Below, piece after piece: positions 26,018-34,225 of a DNA stretch of 64,000 nucleotides. The first letter of the stretch is position 1. The number at the start of each line of letters is the position of its first letter. The notes below the pieces were generated by a model. The model saw only the letters and a program-made list of their open reading frames with translations. It made no database searches and was not told the DNA's origin. This stretch comes from Hyphomonas sp. (lineage in GTDB: Bacteria > Pseudomonadota > Alphaproteobacteria > Caulobacterales > Hyphomonadaceae), in contig NZ_PNMA01000003.1 of the NCBI RefSeq assembly GCF_013823385.1, positions 62,001 through 126,000 of the forward strand, given 5' to 3'. The position numbers and the translations under genes are program-made.

Positions 26018-26755
26018 TCAGATCCGGCTCACAATCATGGGTCCGATGAGGCTTTCCTCCCGGACCGGCAATTCCGACAGCAGCACGTCGTCATCAATCA
26101 TCTCCACAATCCCCTGTGGAAAGATGGCCATGACAGCCCGGAACAGGCTGCCGCCATAAAGGACTGTCCCCGCATAGTGCGCCAGGGCCTTGGTCTCTTC
26201 TTCCGGCGCTGTCTCGGTAAACGGGATCAGGTCAGCCGTTGCGGCCGCCTCAATGCCGTCCGGCAGCAGCCGCGCGTGCAGCTCCGCTTGTGTGGAGACC
26301 GGCTGAAACCGCCCCTCACTGGCATGCACCCAGTTCATGAACAGGTGCAGATAGTCCAGCCGCTGATGATGGGTGTCCAGCAGCGGCGGCAGTTCGGCGT
26401 TGAGGTCATGGATGACGGCAGATGTGCCGTTGAGCAGGGCCATGCCGTCTTCATGCACGATAACGTTGATCAGCCCCGGCCGTCCGTAACCGGCATGCCC
26501 TGCCAGTTCCACCAGCACGGTGTCTTCATAGCAGGAGAGGTTGCGAACCCGTGCCCGGTCAATGCACCAGTTGATGGCCAGATTCCTGATGTCGCGCTCG
26601 TCTTCCAGCCATTCGCAAATGGCGATGACGGTGCTCAGGGCCATGTCGCCGGAAAGAGTGCGCCAGCTGCCGGGTATGATCGGCGGCGCGGTCCAGCCCT
26701 CATAGCGGGGCTGGGACAGCGCAAAGCGGAGTTGTTCAATCTCTGTCGGCGTCAT
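26018..26755 (-). CDS. Hypothetical protein co-encoded with the VirD4-like ATPase
   Basis: About 245 residues, not recognised. It appears soluble and slightly acidic, with segments ICEWLEDERDIRNLAINWCIDRA (residues about 45-67, shown in part) and VNVIVHEDGMALLNGTSAV-like stretches. No signal peptide or membrane helix. The ATG at 26755 is used; an upstream TTG (26773) is possible. It lies directly before the VirD4-like gene (15-nt gap), so the products probably work together, for example as substrate adaptor and motor, though this is inference. Confidence 0.65.
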   Translation of the reverse strand: MTPTEIEQLRFALSQPRYEGWTAPPIIPGSWRTLSGDMALSTVIAICEWLEDERDIRNLAINWCIDRARVRNLSCYEDTVLVELAGHAGYGRPGLINVIVHEDGMALLNGTSAVIHDLNAELPPLLDTHHQRLDYLHLFMNWVHASEGRFQPVSTQAELHARLLPDGIEAAATADLIPFTETAPEEETKALAHYAGTVLYGGSLFRAVMAIFPQGIVEMIDDDVLLSELPVREESLIGPMIVSRI

Positions 26756-26836
26756 GTCTGGGCTTTTTAGCAATCCGGATCGTCTTGCCTACCGGAAGAT
26801 GAACGGCGTTGGAACGTATAGACGCACGCTCGCCCA

Positions 26837-26870
26837 AAGAAAAACGGGAGGGCCCGCCAAGCCCTCCCGT
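26837..26870 (-). terminator. Rho-independent terminator after the superoxide dismutase gene
   Basis: ACGGGAGGGC (26844-26853) and GCCCTCCCGT (26861-26870) form a 10-bp stem with a 7-nt loop. Read on the minus strand it ends in a T-rich tail, 15 nt beyond the sod stop codon. Confidence 0.85.
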
Positions 26871-26884
26871 CATCTGTTCGCGGG

Positions 26885-27613
26885 CTATTTTGCCGCTGCG
26901 TAGAGGCTGTTCGCCTCATTCCAGTTCACCACGTCCCACCAGGAATTCAGATAGTCGGCGCGGCGGTTCTGGTATTGCAGATAGTAGGCGTGCTCCCACA
27001 CATCGACGGCAAGGATCGGCGCCCCTTTGACGGCGGCCACATCCATCAGCGGATTGTCCTGATTGGGGGTGGACGTGATCTTCAGGCCGTCATCCGTCAT
27101 GACCAGCCAGGCCCAGCCTGATCCGAATTGTCCGGTTGCGGCCTTGTTGAACGCCTCCTTGAATGCGTCCATCGATCCGAAAGTGGCGTCGATGTCGGCG
27201 GCAAGTTCTGCCGAAGGCGTGCCGCCCTGGCCGGCAGGCGCCATCAGCTTCCAGAACAGGCTGTGATTATAATGGCCGCCGCCATTGTTGCGGATGGCCG
27301 GCGAGAGCGTCGAGATTTTTGCCATCAGCGTTTCCAGCGGCTCGGCCGCCAGGGCAGGCTCTGAGGCCAGCGCCGCATTCAGGTTGTTCACATAGGCGGC
27401 GTGGTGCTTGCCGTGATGGATTTCCATCGTCTTCGCATCAATGGCGCCTTCCAGCGCGTCATAGGCATAAGGCAGATCGGGCAGGGTGTAGGTGATGGCG
27501 GCGGTCTGCGCCGCGGCTGGCGCAGCAGGCTCGCTGGCAAGCGCAGTGGTGCTCATGCTGGTGCAGGCGACGGCCCCCAGGGCGGCAGTGGCGATGGCGA
27601 GGGGTCTCAACAT
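26885..27613 (-). CDS. Exported Fe/Mn superoxide dismutase
   Basis: 242-residue superoxide dismutase with an extra N-terminal export signal. Metal ligands are visible: His in [12 protein letters not shown] (near 64-75), His in HYNHSLFW (near 114-121), and Asp and His in [12 protein letters not shown] (near 204-215). The signal peptide has a hydrophobic core ([11 protein letters not shown]) followed by a Cys and by a type I cleavage site (STTALA/SE); a lipoprotein form is possible but the lipobox is weak. It removes superoxide in the periplasm. The ATG at 27613 has GGGAG upstream; a terminator follows. Confidence 0.93.
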   Translation of the reverse strand: MLRPLAIATAALGAVACTSMSTTALASEPAAPAAAQTAAITYTLPDLPYAYDALEGAIDAKTMEIHHGKHHAAYVNNLNAALASEPALAAEPLETLMAKISTLSPAIRNNGGGHYNHSLFWKLMAPAGQGGTPSAELAADIDATFGSMDAFKEAFNKAATGQFGSGWAWLVMTDDGLKITSTPNQDNPLMDVAAVKGAPILAVDVWEHAYYLQYQNRRADYLNSWWDVVNWNEANSLYAAAK

Positions 27614-27814
27614 TTGATCTTCTCCCTGATCTGAAAGCAGTTTATGAAAACGACGGGGCGCAACGGATGTACCCCGCCCATATGGGGCAAGGTGGCAGGT
27701 AGGTCACGGTTCAAATTGCGAAAAGTCAGCCTGTCGTCAGTCATCTGCCTTGGAAAACTGCATGCGAGGCGTGGTTGTTCCCAGCTCACCGGAATGTGAA
27801 CCGGCCGACTCCCC

Positions 27815-28489
27815 TCAAGCATCTGCCCACATTCTGATCAGGTTGGCTTCAGTTTTCGCAAGGCTCAGCAATTCGGGAGAGCCCGCGGGAAAGGCGCGCG
27901 CCAGCCCTACTTTCAGGTTTGCAATGTCAAACAGGATAGCGCGCTGCGCAGCGTCGCGGATAGCGCTCTGAATCCAGCTGACAAACACGTATCGCTCACC
28001 CGAGATCACGGGCGCCACCCGGTGCAACTCCGTAGACGGATAAATGACCATGCTGCCCGCAGGCAACTTGACTGACTCTGTCCTGAACACGGTCTCGATT
28101 TCCAGTTCGCCGCCTTCATAATTTTCCGGCGGTGAGAGGAACAAGGTGAAGGACAGATCCGTGCGGATCCGCGCGTCGCCTTTGCCCATCACCGGATTGT
28201 CGATGTGCAGGCCATAGGTGTCCCCGGCGCCGGTCCGGCTGATCAGGGGCGGGGCGAATTTCAGCGGCCGGGCATAGGCCTCCACCACAGGATGACGCTT
28301 CACGGTATCCAGCAGCATGTCGCGCACTTTGGTGCCCGTCCGGCTGGTGAGGTCTGCCTGCTGGTTCTGCTTCACGCGGCGCGCGGTTGCCCCAGCGGTC
28401 TTGCGGCCATCCTCCCAGCGCATCTCGGCGAGCGCCTTTGTAACCTCCGCCAGCACATCCGGGCTCAGCACGTTTTCAATGACAATCAT
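27815..28489 (-). CDS. piuC: PiuC/YbiX-type Fe(II)/2-oxoglutarate hydroxylase
   Basis: 224-residue PKHD-type dioxygenase. The iron-binding facial triad appears as YGLHIDNPVMG (His and Asp near 92-94) and STELHRVAPV (His near 155), with the 2-oxoglutarate Arg in GERYVFVSW near 165. PiuC proteins are typically iron-regulated and encoded with siderophore receptors. A Fur-like box lies 52 bp upstream, shared with a divergent lipoprotein gene. The N-terminal MIVIENVLSPDVL matches the family start. Confidence 0.9.
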   Translation of the reverse strand: MIVIENVLSPDVLAEVTKALAEMRWEDGRKTAGATARRVKQNQQADLTSRTGTKVRDMLLDTVKRHPVVEAYARPLKFAPPLISRTGAGDTYGLHIDNPVMGKGDARIRTDLSFTLFLSPPENYEGGELEIETVFRTESVKLPAGSMVIYPSTELHRVAPVISGERYVFVSWIQSAIRDAAQRAILFDIANLKVGLARAFPAGSPELLSLAKTEANLIRMWADA

Positions 28490-28540
28490 ATCGGGCCTTC
28501 CACGCCTCTGGTCTTGCGGCGCAGCACTATTTGCTTTAAC

Positions 28541-28561
28541 TGCAACTCATTCTCAATCACA
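28541..28561. promoter_or_regulatory. Fur-like box between piuC and lipoprotein gene
   Basis: Read on the minus strand this is TGAGAATGAGTTGCAGTT, almost identical to TGAGAATGACTTGCAATT at 44897 upstream of the PepSY operon. It matches the iron-regulator (Fur) sites of alphaproteobacteria. It lies 24 bp before the lipoprotein start and 52 bp before piuC, so it could repress both. Confidence 0.65.
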
Positions 28562-28584
28562 AACAGCATATGCGGAGCGCATGA

Positions 28585-29424
28585 ATGAGCAAGTCGTACA
28601 GAGCCTGGACCGGTCTTGGCCTTGGCCTCGCCATTATTTCTACCGGGCTTGGCGCCTGCGGAAAGGCCACGCCCCCTGCGGCCGATGCGCCTGCCGAACA
28701 GTCTGCGGCGGCGGCTCCCGCAGCCTCCTTTGAGGAAACGGTCGAGGCCGTTGCCTCGGGCGGGGAAGGCGAAGGCGGTATTTCGCTTGATCAGGCGGCG
28801 ACCGACCCGGTCATCTATGGCGCCGCTCTGGGCGTGACCGAAGCTCACGTCATCGCCGCGCGGGACGCCTTTGCGCTGGGTGAAAAAGACGCTGCCGCCG
28901 AGATGTTTGCCCATCCGGTCAGCGAAGTGCTGATCGAACTGGAAGACCTGTTCAAGGCCCGCGGCGTGACGCTGTTTGACAATCTTCTGCTGGAGGCCTC
29001 CCAGGCCGTGATGGCCGGGGAAAGTGCTGAGCAGATCAGCGCCCGCACCGAAGCCATCATCGCGGCGCTGCGCGCAGCAGGCACGAAGGCGCCGGAATCT
29101 TCCCGCAGCCCGGTTTCCATCCGCGCCGCGATCGCGGCGGACCAGGCAGACCGCGCCGCCGCCATGTATCGCATCGCCCGGGAAGCAGGCACCTATGAGC
29201 CCTATCTGGACGGTTACGGCTTCTACAAGGCAGGCCTCTCCCTCTTCAAGGATCAGGAAGCTCAGATTGCCGCCGCCAACCCGGCCGGCGCCGCTGCGCT
29301 GAACGAAGCCTTTGCAGAACTCGCCAAAGCCTATCCGGATGCAGGCCCTCAGGCTGAACTGAACGCGGATCTCTCGGCGATCACGGTATCAGCGTCCAAC
29401 GCCATGCTGGCCAACAGCCACTGA
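28585..29424 (+). CDS. Putative iron-regulated lipoprotein
   Basis: 279-residue protein, family not recognised. A lipoprotein signal peptide ends in the lipobox LGAC (Cys near residue 25), followed by an Ala/Pro-rich linker, then an alpha-helical domain. The segment EMFAHPVSEVLIELEDLF near 109-126 resembles in general style the helical periplasmic iron-uptake proteins (imelysin or EfeO type), but no HxxE metal motif is clear. It is divergent from piuC and 24 bp after a Fur-like box, so a periplasmic role in iron uptake is a reasonable inference. Confidence 0.7.
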   Translation: MSKSYRAWTGLGLGLAIISTGLGACGKATPPAADAPAEQSAAAAPAASFEETVEAVASGGEGEGGISLDQAATDPVIYGAALGVTEAHVIAARDAFALGEKDAAAEMFAHPVSEVLIELEDLFKARGVTLFDNLLLEASQAVMAGESAEQISARTEAIIAALRAAGTKAPESSRSPVSIRAAIAADQADRAAAMYRIAREAGTYEPYLDGYGFYKAGLSLFKDQEAQIAAANPAGAAALNEAFAELAKAYPDAGPQAELNADLSAITVSASNAMLANSH

Positions 29425-29457
29425 CGGGCGCATCCGAAATCTGGATATGAACAGGAT

Positions 29458-29478
29458 AGGCCGGGCAAGTCCCGGCCT
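29458..29478. terminator. Hairpin between convergent lipoprotein and ArsR genes
   Basis: AGGCCGGG (29458-29465) and CCCGGCCT (29471-29478) form an 8-bp stem with a 5-nt loop in the gap between two converging genes. Only GTTT follows on the plus strand, so termination strength is uncertain; it could serve both directions. Confidence 0.6.
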
Positions 29479-29481
29479 GTT

Positions 29482-29805
29482 TCATCTTGTCCCGTAGTAA
29501 TCGCAGAGCGTGTCGATCAGCGCCTGCGAGATGCCGGGCCGGCACCGGTAATAGATCGTCTGGGCGTCGCGGCGGCTTTCCACAAGTCCGGCTGCGCGCA
29601 GCTTGGCGAGGTGCTGGGAAACGGCAGACTGGGATTGCCCTGTCATCTCGGCGAGATGGTTGACGGGCAGCTCTCCCTCGCTCAGGGCGCACATGATCTT
29701 CAGCCGGGTTTCGCTGGCCATTGCCTTGAGCACGCCGGCGGCTTCGTGAACCCTTTCGGTGACCACGGCAATGCTGCTCGCCTTTTTGCGCTTGGCAATT
29801 ACCAT
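29482..29805 (-). CDS. ArsR-family regulator, BigR/SqrR-like
   Basis: 107-residue winged-helix repressor. The ASETRLKIMCALSEGELPV and QSQSAVSQHLAKLRAAGLV segments are typical of ArsR proteins. The ELCVCD arsenic site is absent. Cys residues occur in KIMC (near 39) and TLCDYY (near 102), close to the Cys pair that forms a tetrasulfide in the persulfide sensors BigR, YgaV and SqrR. A reactive-sulfur sensor is therefore plausible, but no sulfide-oxidation genes are adjacent, and a third Cys (YYRC) lies between. It is followed upstream by the Mn exporter gene on the same strand. Confidence 0.78.
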   Translation of the reverse strand: MVIAKRKKASSIAVVTERVHEAAGVLKAMASETRLKIMCALSEGELPVNHLAEMTGQSQSAVSQHLAKLRAAGLVESRRDAQTIYYRCRPGISQALIDTLCDYYGTR

Positions 29806-29892
29806 GAAGTATTCTCCTCGGAAGGGCCAGACCGGTGCGAAGTCGAGGTGGGGCGCTTCTGCGCACCTGTCCAGCCCACCAGATGGGAAAAC

Positions 29893-30462
29893 TTACACAA
29901 GGCCAGCAGTTTGAGCAGCCAGCCACAGACCGATAACGAGGAATAGAAGCGCCGCGATCATCCGCACCACCTTCAGGGGAACGCGCCGGATCAGCTCATT
30001 TCCCAGGAACACCGCCGGCACATTTGCCAGCATCATGCCAAGGGTCGTTCCCATGGTAACCATCAGGAGGTCGTTGAAGCGGGCACTGAGAGCCACAGTC
30101 GCCAGCTGCGTCTTGTCGCCCATCTCCACCAGGAAGAAGGCAAACACTGTCGTTAGGAAGGCGCCAAAGCGGGCGGGCTTGTCCTCGATATCGTCGAGCT
30201 TGTCGGGGATCAGCGTCCAGGCGCCCATGGCGATGAACGAGGCGGCGATCAGGTAGCGGAACCAGTCGCCCTCAAGGAAAGCGGCTGCCTGAGCCCCGAC
30301 GAAGGCTGCCAGGAAGTGGTTGGCAAGCGTTGCCACCAGAATGCCGAGAATGATGGGAACAGGCCGCTTGAACCGCGTCGCCAGCACGATGGCCAGCAAC
30401 TGGGTCTTGTCGCCAATCTCGGCGAGCGCGACCACGGCGGTCGAAGTGAAGAGGGCTTCCAT
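29893..30462 (-). CDS. Mn2+ exporter of the TMEM165/Gdt1 (UPF0016) family
   Basis: About 189-residue inner-membrane protein with two repeats of the family motif: ALAEIGDKTQL near residues 12-22 and FLVEMGDKTQL near 111-121. Acidic residues in E-x-G-D-K-T bind Mn2+ or Ca2+. Bacterial members such as MneA/MntX export excess Mn2+. The ATG at 30462 (MEALFTSTAV) is chosen because it matches family length; an earlier in-frame start would lie inside the riboswitch. The yybP-ykoY leader just upstream strongly supports manganese export. Confidence 0.92.
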   Translation of the reverse strand: MEALFTSTAVVALAEIGDKTQLLAIVLATRFKRPVPIILGILVATLANHFLAAFVGAQAAAFLEGDWFRYLIAASFIAMGAWTLIPDKLDDIEDKPARFGAFLTTVFAFFLVEMGDKTQLATVALSARFNDLLMVTMGTTLGMMLANVPAVFLGNELIRRVPLKVVRMIAALLFLVIGLWLAAQTAGLV

Positions 30463-30514
30463 GAGGGTCGTCTCCGGGCCGGGCAGTTGTTGAGTCCAAC
30501 GACATCGCATCCTC

Positions 30515-30650
30515 GCCCGGCAAGGCAGGAGGCAATGTCATTGGTCTCGCCCGAACGGTATGACCGCTCCTCCCGCACCATGGCCTCTCGACCAAGTATG
30601 TTGACGCGGAAGCCCACCTTGCGGTGGCTGGCTACTCCCCAGATGACCCG
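30515..30650 (-). ncRNA. yybP-ykoY manganese riboswitch
   Basis: On the minus strand the leader contains, in order, GGGGAGTAGCC (from 30640), GTCAACATACT and GAGACC (30543-30548), the conserved blocks of the yybP-ykoY aptamer that senses Mn2+. It lies about 60-180 nt upstream of the Gdt1-type exporter start, on the same strand. Binding of Mn2+ would be expected to turn on exporter expression. Exact ends are approximate. Confidence 0.85.
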
Positions 30651-30779
30651 CGCCGATTATCCCGGAAGCGCCGCCCATGCAAGAGATGTCTGAAGCGGCG
30701 CCCTGAAACGGATGAACTGCGCCACTGGCCATACCGTCCAAACCCGTGGAATCTACACATCAGACCGATGGACAGGCGA

Positions 30780-30796
30780 ATGTTACTTTATTACAT
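30780..30796. promoter_or_regulatory. Zur-like AT-rich imperfect palindrome
   Basis: ATGTTACTTTATTACAT is a 17-bp imperfect palindrome 21 bp before the DUF3299 lipoprotein start. It resembles Zur-type sites (TGTTATN..ATAACA) but with mismatches. Zinc regulation is suggested mainly because DUF3299 proteins often occur in zinc-regulated clusters. Confidence 0.3.
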
Positions 30797-30817
30797 TTGT
30801 GGCCGATATTGCGTGGA

Positions 30818-31531
30818 ATGAGGTGCTTTGTGGTGAGAGCTTTTGCGGCGGCGCTGACGGTTTTCCTGCTCGCTGCGTGCGGTGGAGCGCCTGACGGCCA
30901 GGGCGGCGCACACAGCGACCCCCCTCCCATGCCGGACGGCGCCGTCAGCGAAACCTTCGAGCGGCCGTCTCCCTCCGCATACCTCCGCGAGCCGGCGCAG
31001 GCAGCCCCGCAATCGAGCGGCGAGAATGGCTATTGGGGTGTCGAGGAAGGGGAGGCGCTGCCCATCATCTGGGAAGACCTGATGCCCACCGGCGCCGGCG
31101 AAGCACTGGAGGAGGAGTATGCCGAGTTCTACAAGGCGCTGGAAGCGCGCTATGCCAGCCAGCCGCTCGAGATGATCGAGGAAGGCTCCGATCTTGACTA
31201 CATGCCGCAGCTGGGCGGGTTCGACACGGTTCCAGAACTTGACGGCATGCTGATCCGCATACCCGGTTATGTCGTGCCCTTCGACTTCAATCTGAAGAAC
31301 AGGCAGGCGAGTTTTCTGCTCGCCCCCTATATGGGCGCCTGCATTCATACCCCACCGCCGCCGCCCAATCAGATCATCTATGTCGAGGCCGATCCCGCCG
31401 TGAGGATTGATGACATCTGGACCGCCTACTGGCTTGAAGGGACGCTGAGTGCGCAGACCCGGGAAAGCGACCTTGCTGCGGCCGCCTACACGCTGAAACT
31501 CACCAGCATCGAGCCATACGGTGTCCCCTGA
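30818..31531 (+). CDS. DUF3299 lipoprotein
   Basis: About 237-residue lipoprotein. The signal peptide ends in the lipobox LAAC (Cys near residue 21). The DUF3299 domain is visible in the C-terminal half, with GYVVPFDFNLKNRQASFLL near 150-168 and MGACIHTPPPPPNQII near 174-189, the latter containing Cys-x-His next to a Pro run. The start at 30818 places the signal peptide directly at the N-terminus; an upstream in-frame Met lies in non-coding-like sequence. DUF3299 proteins are often linked to metal transport operons, but here the gene stands alone. Confidence 0.82.
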   Translation: MRCFVVRAFAAALTVFLLAACGGAPDGQGGAHSDPPPMPDGAVSETFERPSPSAYLREPAQAAPQSSGENGYWGVEEGEALPIIWEDLMPTGAGEALEEEYAEFYKALEARYASQPLEMIEEGSDLDYMPQLGGFDTVPELDGMLIRIPGYVVPFDFNLKNRQASFLLAPYMGACIHTPPPPPNQIIYVEADPAVRIDDIWTAYWLEGTLSAQTRESDLAAAAYTLKLTSIEPYGVP

Positions 31532-31590
31532 ACTGGGTGCAAGGCTGGTGTGACCCGAAGAGGCTTCTGCCTGCCACTCGTTGATACTTC

Positions 31591-32121
31591 TCAGCGCGGC
31601 TCGGCCGGGCCTCCGGGCAGGTCGGTCACCGGGCCGACATCCAGAACGGGCGAGGCGTCAATGTCTGCTGCTCCGAGCAGGGAGACGAGCCGCGTCAGGG
31701 CGGCATTGATGTATGCCTGTTCCCAATCGGGCAGCTGCGCAAACCGGGCGCCAAACTCCGCCTGCAGAAGATCTGGCGCGGCATTGAGAATCTCGCGGCC
31801 TTCGGGCGTGATCTGAACTTTCACGGTGCGCCGGTCAGCGTCCCCCCGATTGCGCAGGACGAGGCCGCGCGCCTGCAGCTTGTCGAGCAGGATGGAGATT
31901 GTCGCCTGCTTCAGCCCCGCCGCCCGCGCCAGTTCGCCTGGCTGCGCGCCGCCGCGCTGCGCCAGTTCCTTCAGCACAACGAGCTGGGAGGGGGTAAGGC
32001 TGGTATCGCGGGCCAGGGAACGCGACTGGGCCTCCACAACCTTGAGAATGCGGCGGAGGGAAATCAGCGCCGCTTCAGAGGCCGGATGGTGCGATTCGAG
32101 AGAGTCAGTTGCAGCAATCAT
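31591..32121 (-). CDS. ectR: MarR-family repressor of ectoine genes, EctR-like
   Basis: About 176-residue MarR-type winged-helix protein. The segment LTPSQLVVLKELAQRGGAQPGELARA (in part), the recognition helix KQATISILLDKLQARGLV near 70-87 and the wing RNRGDADRRTVKV near 89-101 are typical. It is divergent from ectABCD-ask, exactly where EctR is found in many ectoine producers, and likely represses them at low osmolarity. The ATG at 32121 is used; an upstream TTG (32130) is possible. Palindromic candidate operators lie in the shared promoter region. Confidence 0.88.
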   Translation of the reverse strand: MIAATDSLESHHPASEAALISLRRILKVVEAQSRSLARDTSLTPSQLVVLKELAQRGGAQPGELARAAGLKQATISILLDKLQARGLVLRNRGDADRRTVKVQITPEGREILNAAPDLLQAEFGARFAQLPDWEQAYINAALTRLVSLLGAADIDASPVLDVGPVTDLPGGPAEPR

Positions 32122-32153
32122 GGGAGCCAATTTAGGTCAATTCCATTGATCAA

Positions 32154-32164
32154 CAAATAATTTG
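32154..32164. promoter_or_regulatory. Candidate EctR operator, proximal to ectR
   Basis: CAAATAATTTG is a perfect 11-bp palindrome (5-bp arms around a central base) in the AT-rich ectR-ectA gap, a typical MarR-family target. The half-site TAATTTG recurs at the second candidate near 32266. Confidence 0.4.
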
Positions 32165-32245
32165 TATATCTAAATATCTGCCGGATGGCCTGTCATCGCC
32201 TGACATTAGAGCGTTTCATGATGCAACCAATCAAGGCGCTCGGGG

Positions 32246-32287
32246 TTGACATTCCAGTCAGGATAATAATTTGACGAACAAAATAAT
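32246..32287 (+). promoter_or_regulatory. Candidate ectA promoter and second EctR operator
   Basis: A consensus -35 hexamer TTGACA (32246-32251) is followed by AT-rich sequence (GATAATAA) 11-17 nt downstream, with no ideal -10 at standard spacing. Overlapping it, ATAATTTG (32266-32273) and CAAAATAAT (32279-32287) form an imperfect inverted repeat that shares TAATTTG with the other palindrome. Repressor binding here would block ectA transcription. Confidence 0.4.
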
Positions 32288-32305
32288 AAACCAATGGGAG
32301 CCGTC

Positions 32306-32872
32306 ATGCCCGATGAGGCCACCACGATAGACGGAAGCGATTCCGTCCCGGACCGAAGTCAGACCGCAGGTGCCGCTATCCAGATCGGATCGCCGGCGGC
32401 TGAAGATGCCGCTGAAATTCATGCGCTGATTGCCGCCTGTCCGCCACTCGATACCAATTCGCTCTACGCGAACCTGATCCAGTGCACCCATTTTTCCGCT
32501 TCCTGCGCTGTGGCGCGCATGAATGGCAAGGTCGTGGGCTGGATTTCCGGCCATCGCCCGCCCGGCAAGGGTGACACCTATTTCCTCTGGCAGGTCGCCG
32601 TGCATGCAGATGCGCGCGGCCAGCGGCTGCCCCGCCGGATGCTGGCAGACATTCTCTCCCGGCGTGCACAATCGGGCGTATCCCAGATCGAAACCTCCAT
32701 CACGCGCGCCAATGACGCCTCCTGGGCGTTGTTCCGCAGCGTGGCGGGCTGGCTGTCTGCGCCGCTGCGCGAGGAGCCCTGGTTTGATCGCCACCGGCAC
32801 TTCGCCGGCCAGCACGATACCGAATTTCTCGTCACCATTGGCCCATTCCAGGCGCCGAAGGCTTCGGGCTGA
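32306..32872 (+). CDS. ectA: L-2,4-diaminobutyrate acetyltransferase
   Basis: About 188-residue GNAT acetyltransferase that acetylates L-2,4-diaminobutyrate at the gamma-amino group with acetyl-CoA, the second ectoine step. Family segments are DTNSLYANLIQC...FSASC near 49-67, GWISGHRPPG near 78-87, and the acetyl-CoA loop QVAVHADARGQRLPRRML near 97-114. The ATG at 32306 is favoured by GGGAG 5 bases upstream; 32294 is possible. It is the first gene of the ectoine operon. Confidence 0.93.
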   Translation: MPDEATTIDGSDSVPDRSQTAGAAIQIGSPAAEDAAEIHALIAACPPLDTNSLYANLIQCTHFSASCAVARMNGKVVGWISGHRPPGKGDTYFLWQVAVHADARGQRLPRRMLADILSRRAQSGVSQIETSITRANDASWALFRSVAGWLSAPLREEPWFDRHRHFAGQHDTEFLVTIGPFQAPKASG

Positions 32873-32918
32873 ACCCGTCAGCCCCCTGTCAAATCAGAGC
32901 AAAAAAAGGAGCCATCCA

Positions 32919-34214
32919 ATGGCCTATGAACATGCATCTGCACCCTCGAATATTTTTGAACGCCGCGAATCCCGCGTGCGCAGCTATTGCCGCGCATTCC
33001 CGGCGGTGTTCCGCTCCGCACGCGGCGCTGAACTGATCGCCGAAGATGGCGCACGCTATATCGATTTTCTGGCTGGTTGTTCCACGCTGAATTACGGCCA
33101 CAACCATCCCGAACTGAAGCGCGCACTGCTCGACTATATCGAGGCAGACGGCGTCGCCCATGGTTTGGACATGCATACCCGCGCCAAGGCGCGCTTCCTT
33201 GAAACCTTCGAGCGCCGCATTCTGAAGCCACGCGGCATGGACTATCGCGTCCTGTTTCCGGGGCCGACGGGGGCGAACGCTGTTGAGGCGGCGCTGAAGA
33301 CGGCGCGGAAAGTCACAGGGCGGACGAATGTGATCGCTTTCACCAATGGCTTTCACGGCATGACGCTCGGCGCACTGGCCGCCACCGGCAATTCCGGCAA
33401 GCGCGGCGGGGCCGGCGTCCCGCTCACCGGCGTCACCCATGAAGCCTATGACGGCTATTTCGGTGAGGAAACCGACACGGCCGATCAGCTCGACCGGCGC
33501 CTCTCCGATCCGTCTTCGGGCCTCGATAAGCCAGCAGCGATCATCGTTGAAACGGTGCAGGGCGAAGGCGGCCTCAATGTGGCGTCGGATGCCTGGCTGC
33601 GGAAGATCGAGAAGATCGCCCGCAAGCATGGCGCGCTCTTCATCATCGATGATATCCAGGCCGGCATCGGCCGCACGGGCGGTTTCTTCAGCTTCGAGAA
33701 GGCAGGCGTGACGCCGGATATCGTGACGCTGGCGAAATCCCTTTCCGGGCTTGGCCTGCCCATGGCGCTGACACTCATCCGTCCACAGCATGATCAATGG
33801 AAGCCCGGCGAACATAACGGCACCTTCCGGGGCAACAACCACGCCTTCGTGACGGCTGCCAAAGCGCTTGATCTCTTCTGGAGCGACGATGCGTTCGAGA
33901 AGGAGACAGCCCAGAAGGCGGCCCGTCTGCGCGCGGGGCTGGAAAAAATTGCCGCCTCGGCGCCGTTTGCCGGCCGCCTCAAGGGGCGGGGCATGATGTC
34001 GGGCATCGAGATGGAAAGCGGCGAGATTGCCACAGAAATCTGCGCGGCCTGCTTCGCCAATGGGCTCATCATCGAGACCAGCGGCAGCCGGGATGAGGTG
34101 GTCAAGGTGCTGGCGCCCCTCACCATCAGCGACGAACAACTCGACGCCGGACTTGAAATTCTCGCGGATGCCGTGCGCGCAGTGAATGCGCGTCAGCAGA
34201 AATCCGCAGCCTGA
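32919..34214 (+). CDS. ectB: L-2,4-diaminobutyrate:2-oxoglutarate aminotransferase
   Basis: 431-residue class III aminotransferase that makes L-2,4-diaminobutyrate from aspartate semialdehyde. Signatures are [15 protein letters not shown] near 49-63, [13 protein letters not shown] near 111-123, [13 protein letters not shown] near 246-258 (the Asp contacts PLP) and the PLP Lys in [10 protein letters not shown] near 275. AAGGAG lies upstream of the ATG at 32919. Longer upstream reading overlaps ectA and is not used. Confidence 0.95.
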   Translation: MAYEHASAPSNIFERRESRVRSYCRAFPAVFRSARGAELIAEDGARYIDFLAGCSTLNYGHNHPELKRALLDYIEADGVAHGLDMHTRAKARFLETFERRILKPRGMDYRVLFPGPTGANAVEAALKTARKVTGRTNVIAFTNGFHGMTLGALAATGNSGKRGGAGVPLTGVTHEAYDGYFGEETDTADQLDRRLSDPSSGLDKPAAIIVETVQGEGGLNVASDAWLRKIEKIARKHGALFIIDDIQAGIGRTGGFFSFEKAGVTPDIVTLAKSLSGLGLPMALTLIRPQHDQWKPGEHNGTFRGNNHAFVTAAKALDLFWSDDAFEKETAQKAARLRAGLEKIAASAPFAGRLKGRGMMSGIEMESGEIATEICAACFANGLIIETSGSRDEVVKVLAPLTISDEQLDAGLEILADAVRAVNARQQKSAA

Positions 34215-34225
34215 AGGAGACAAGA

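Noticed and set aside
31532-31590. Terminator between DUF3299 and ectR genes
   Set aside because: No stem-loop with a T-run was visible in this short convergent gap.
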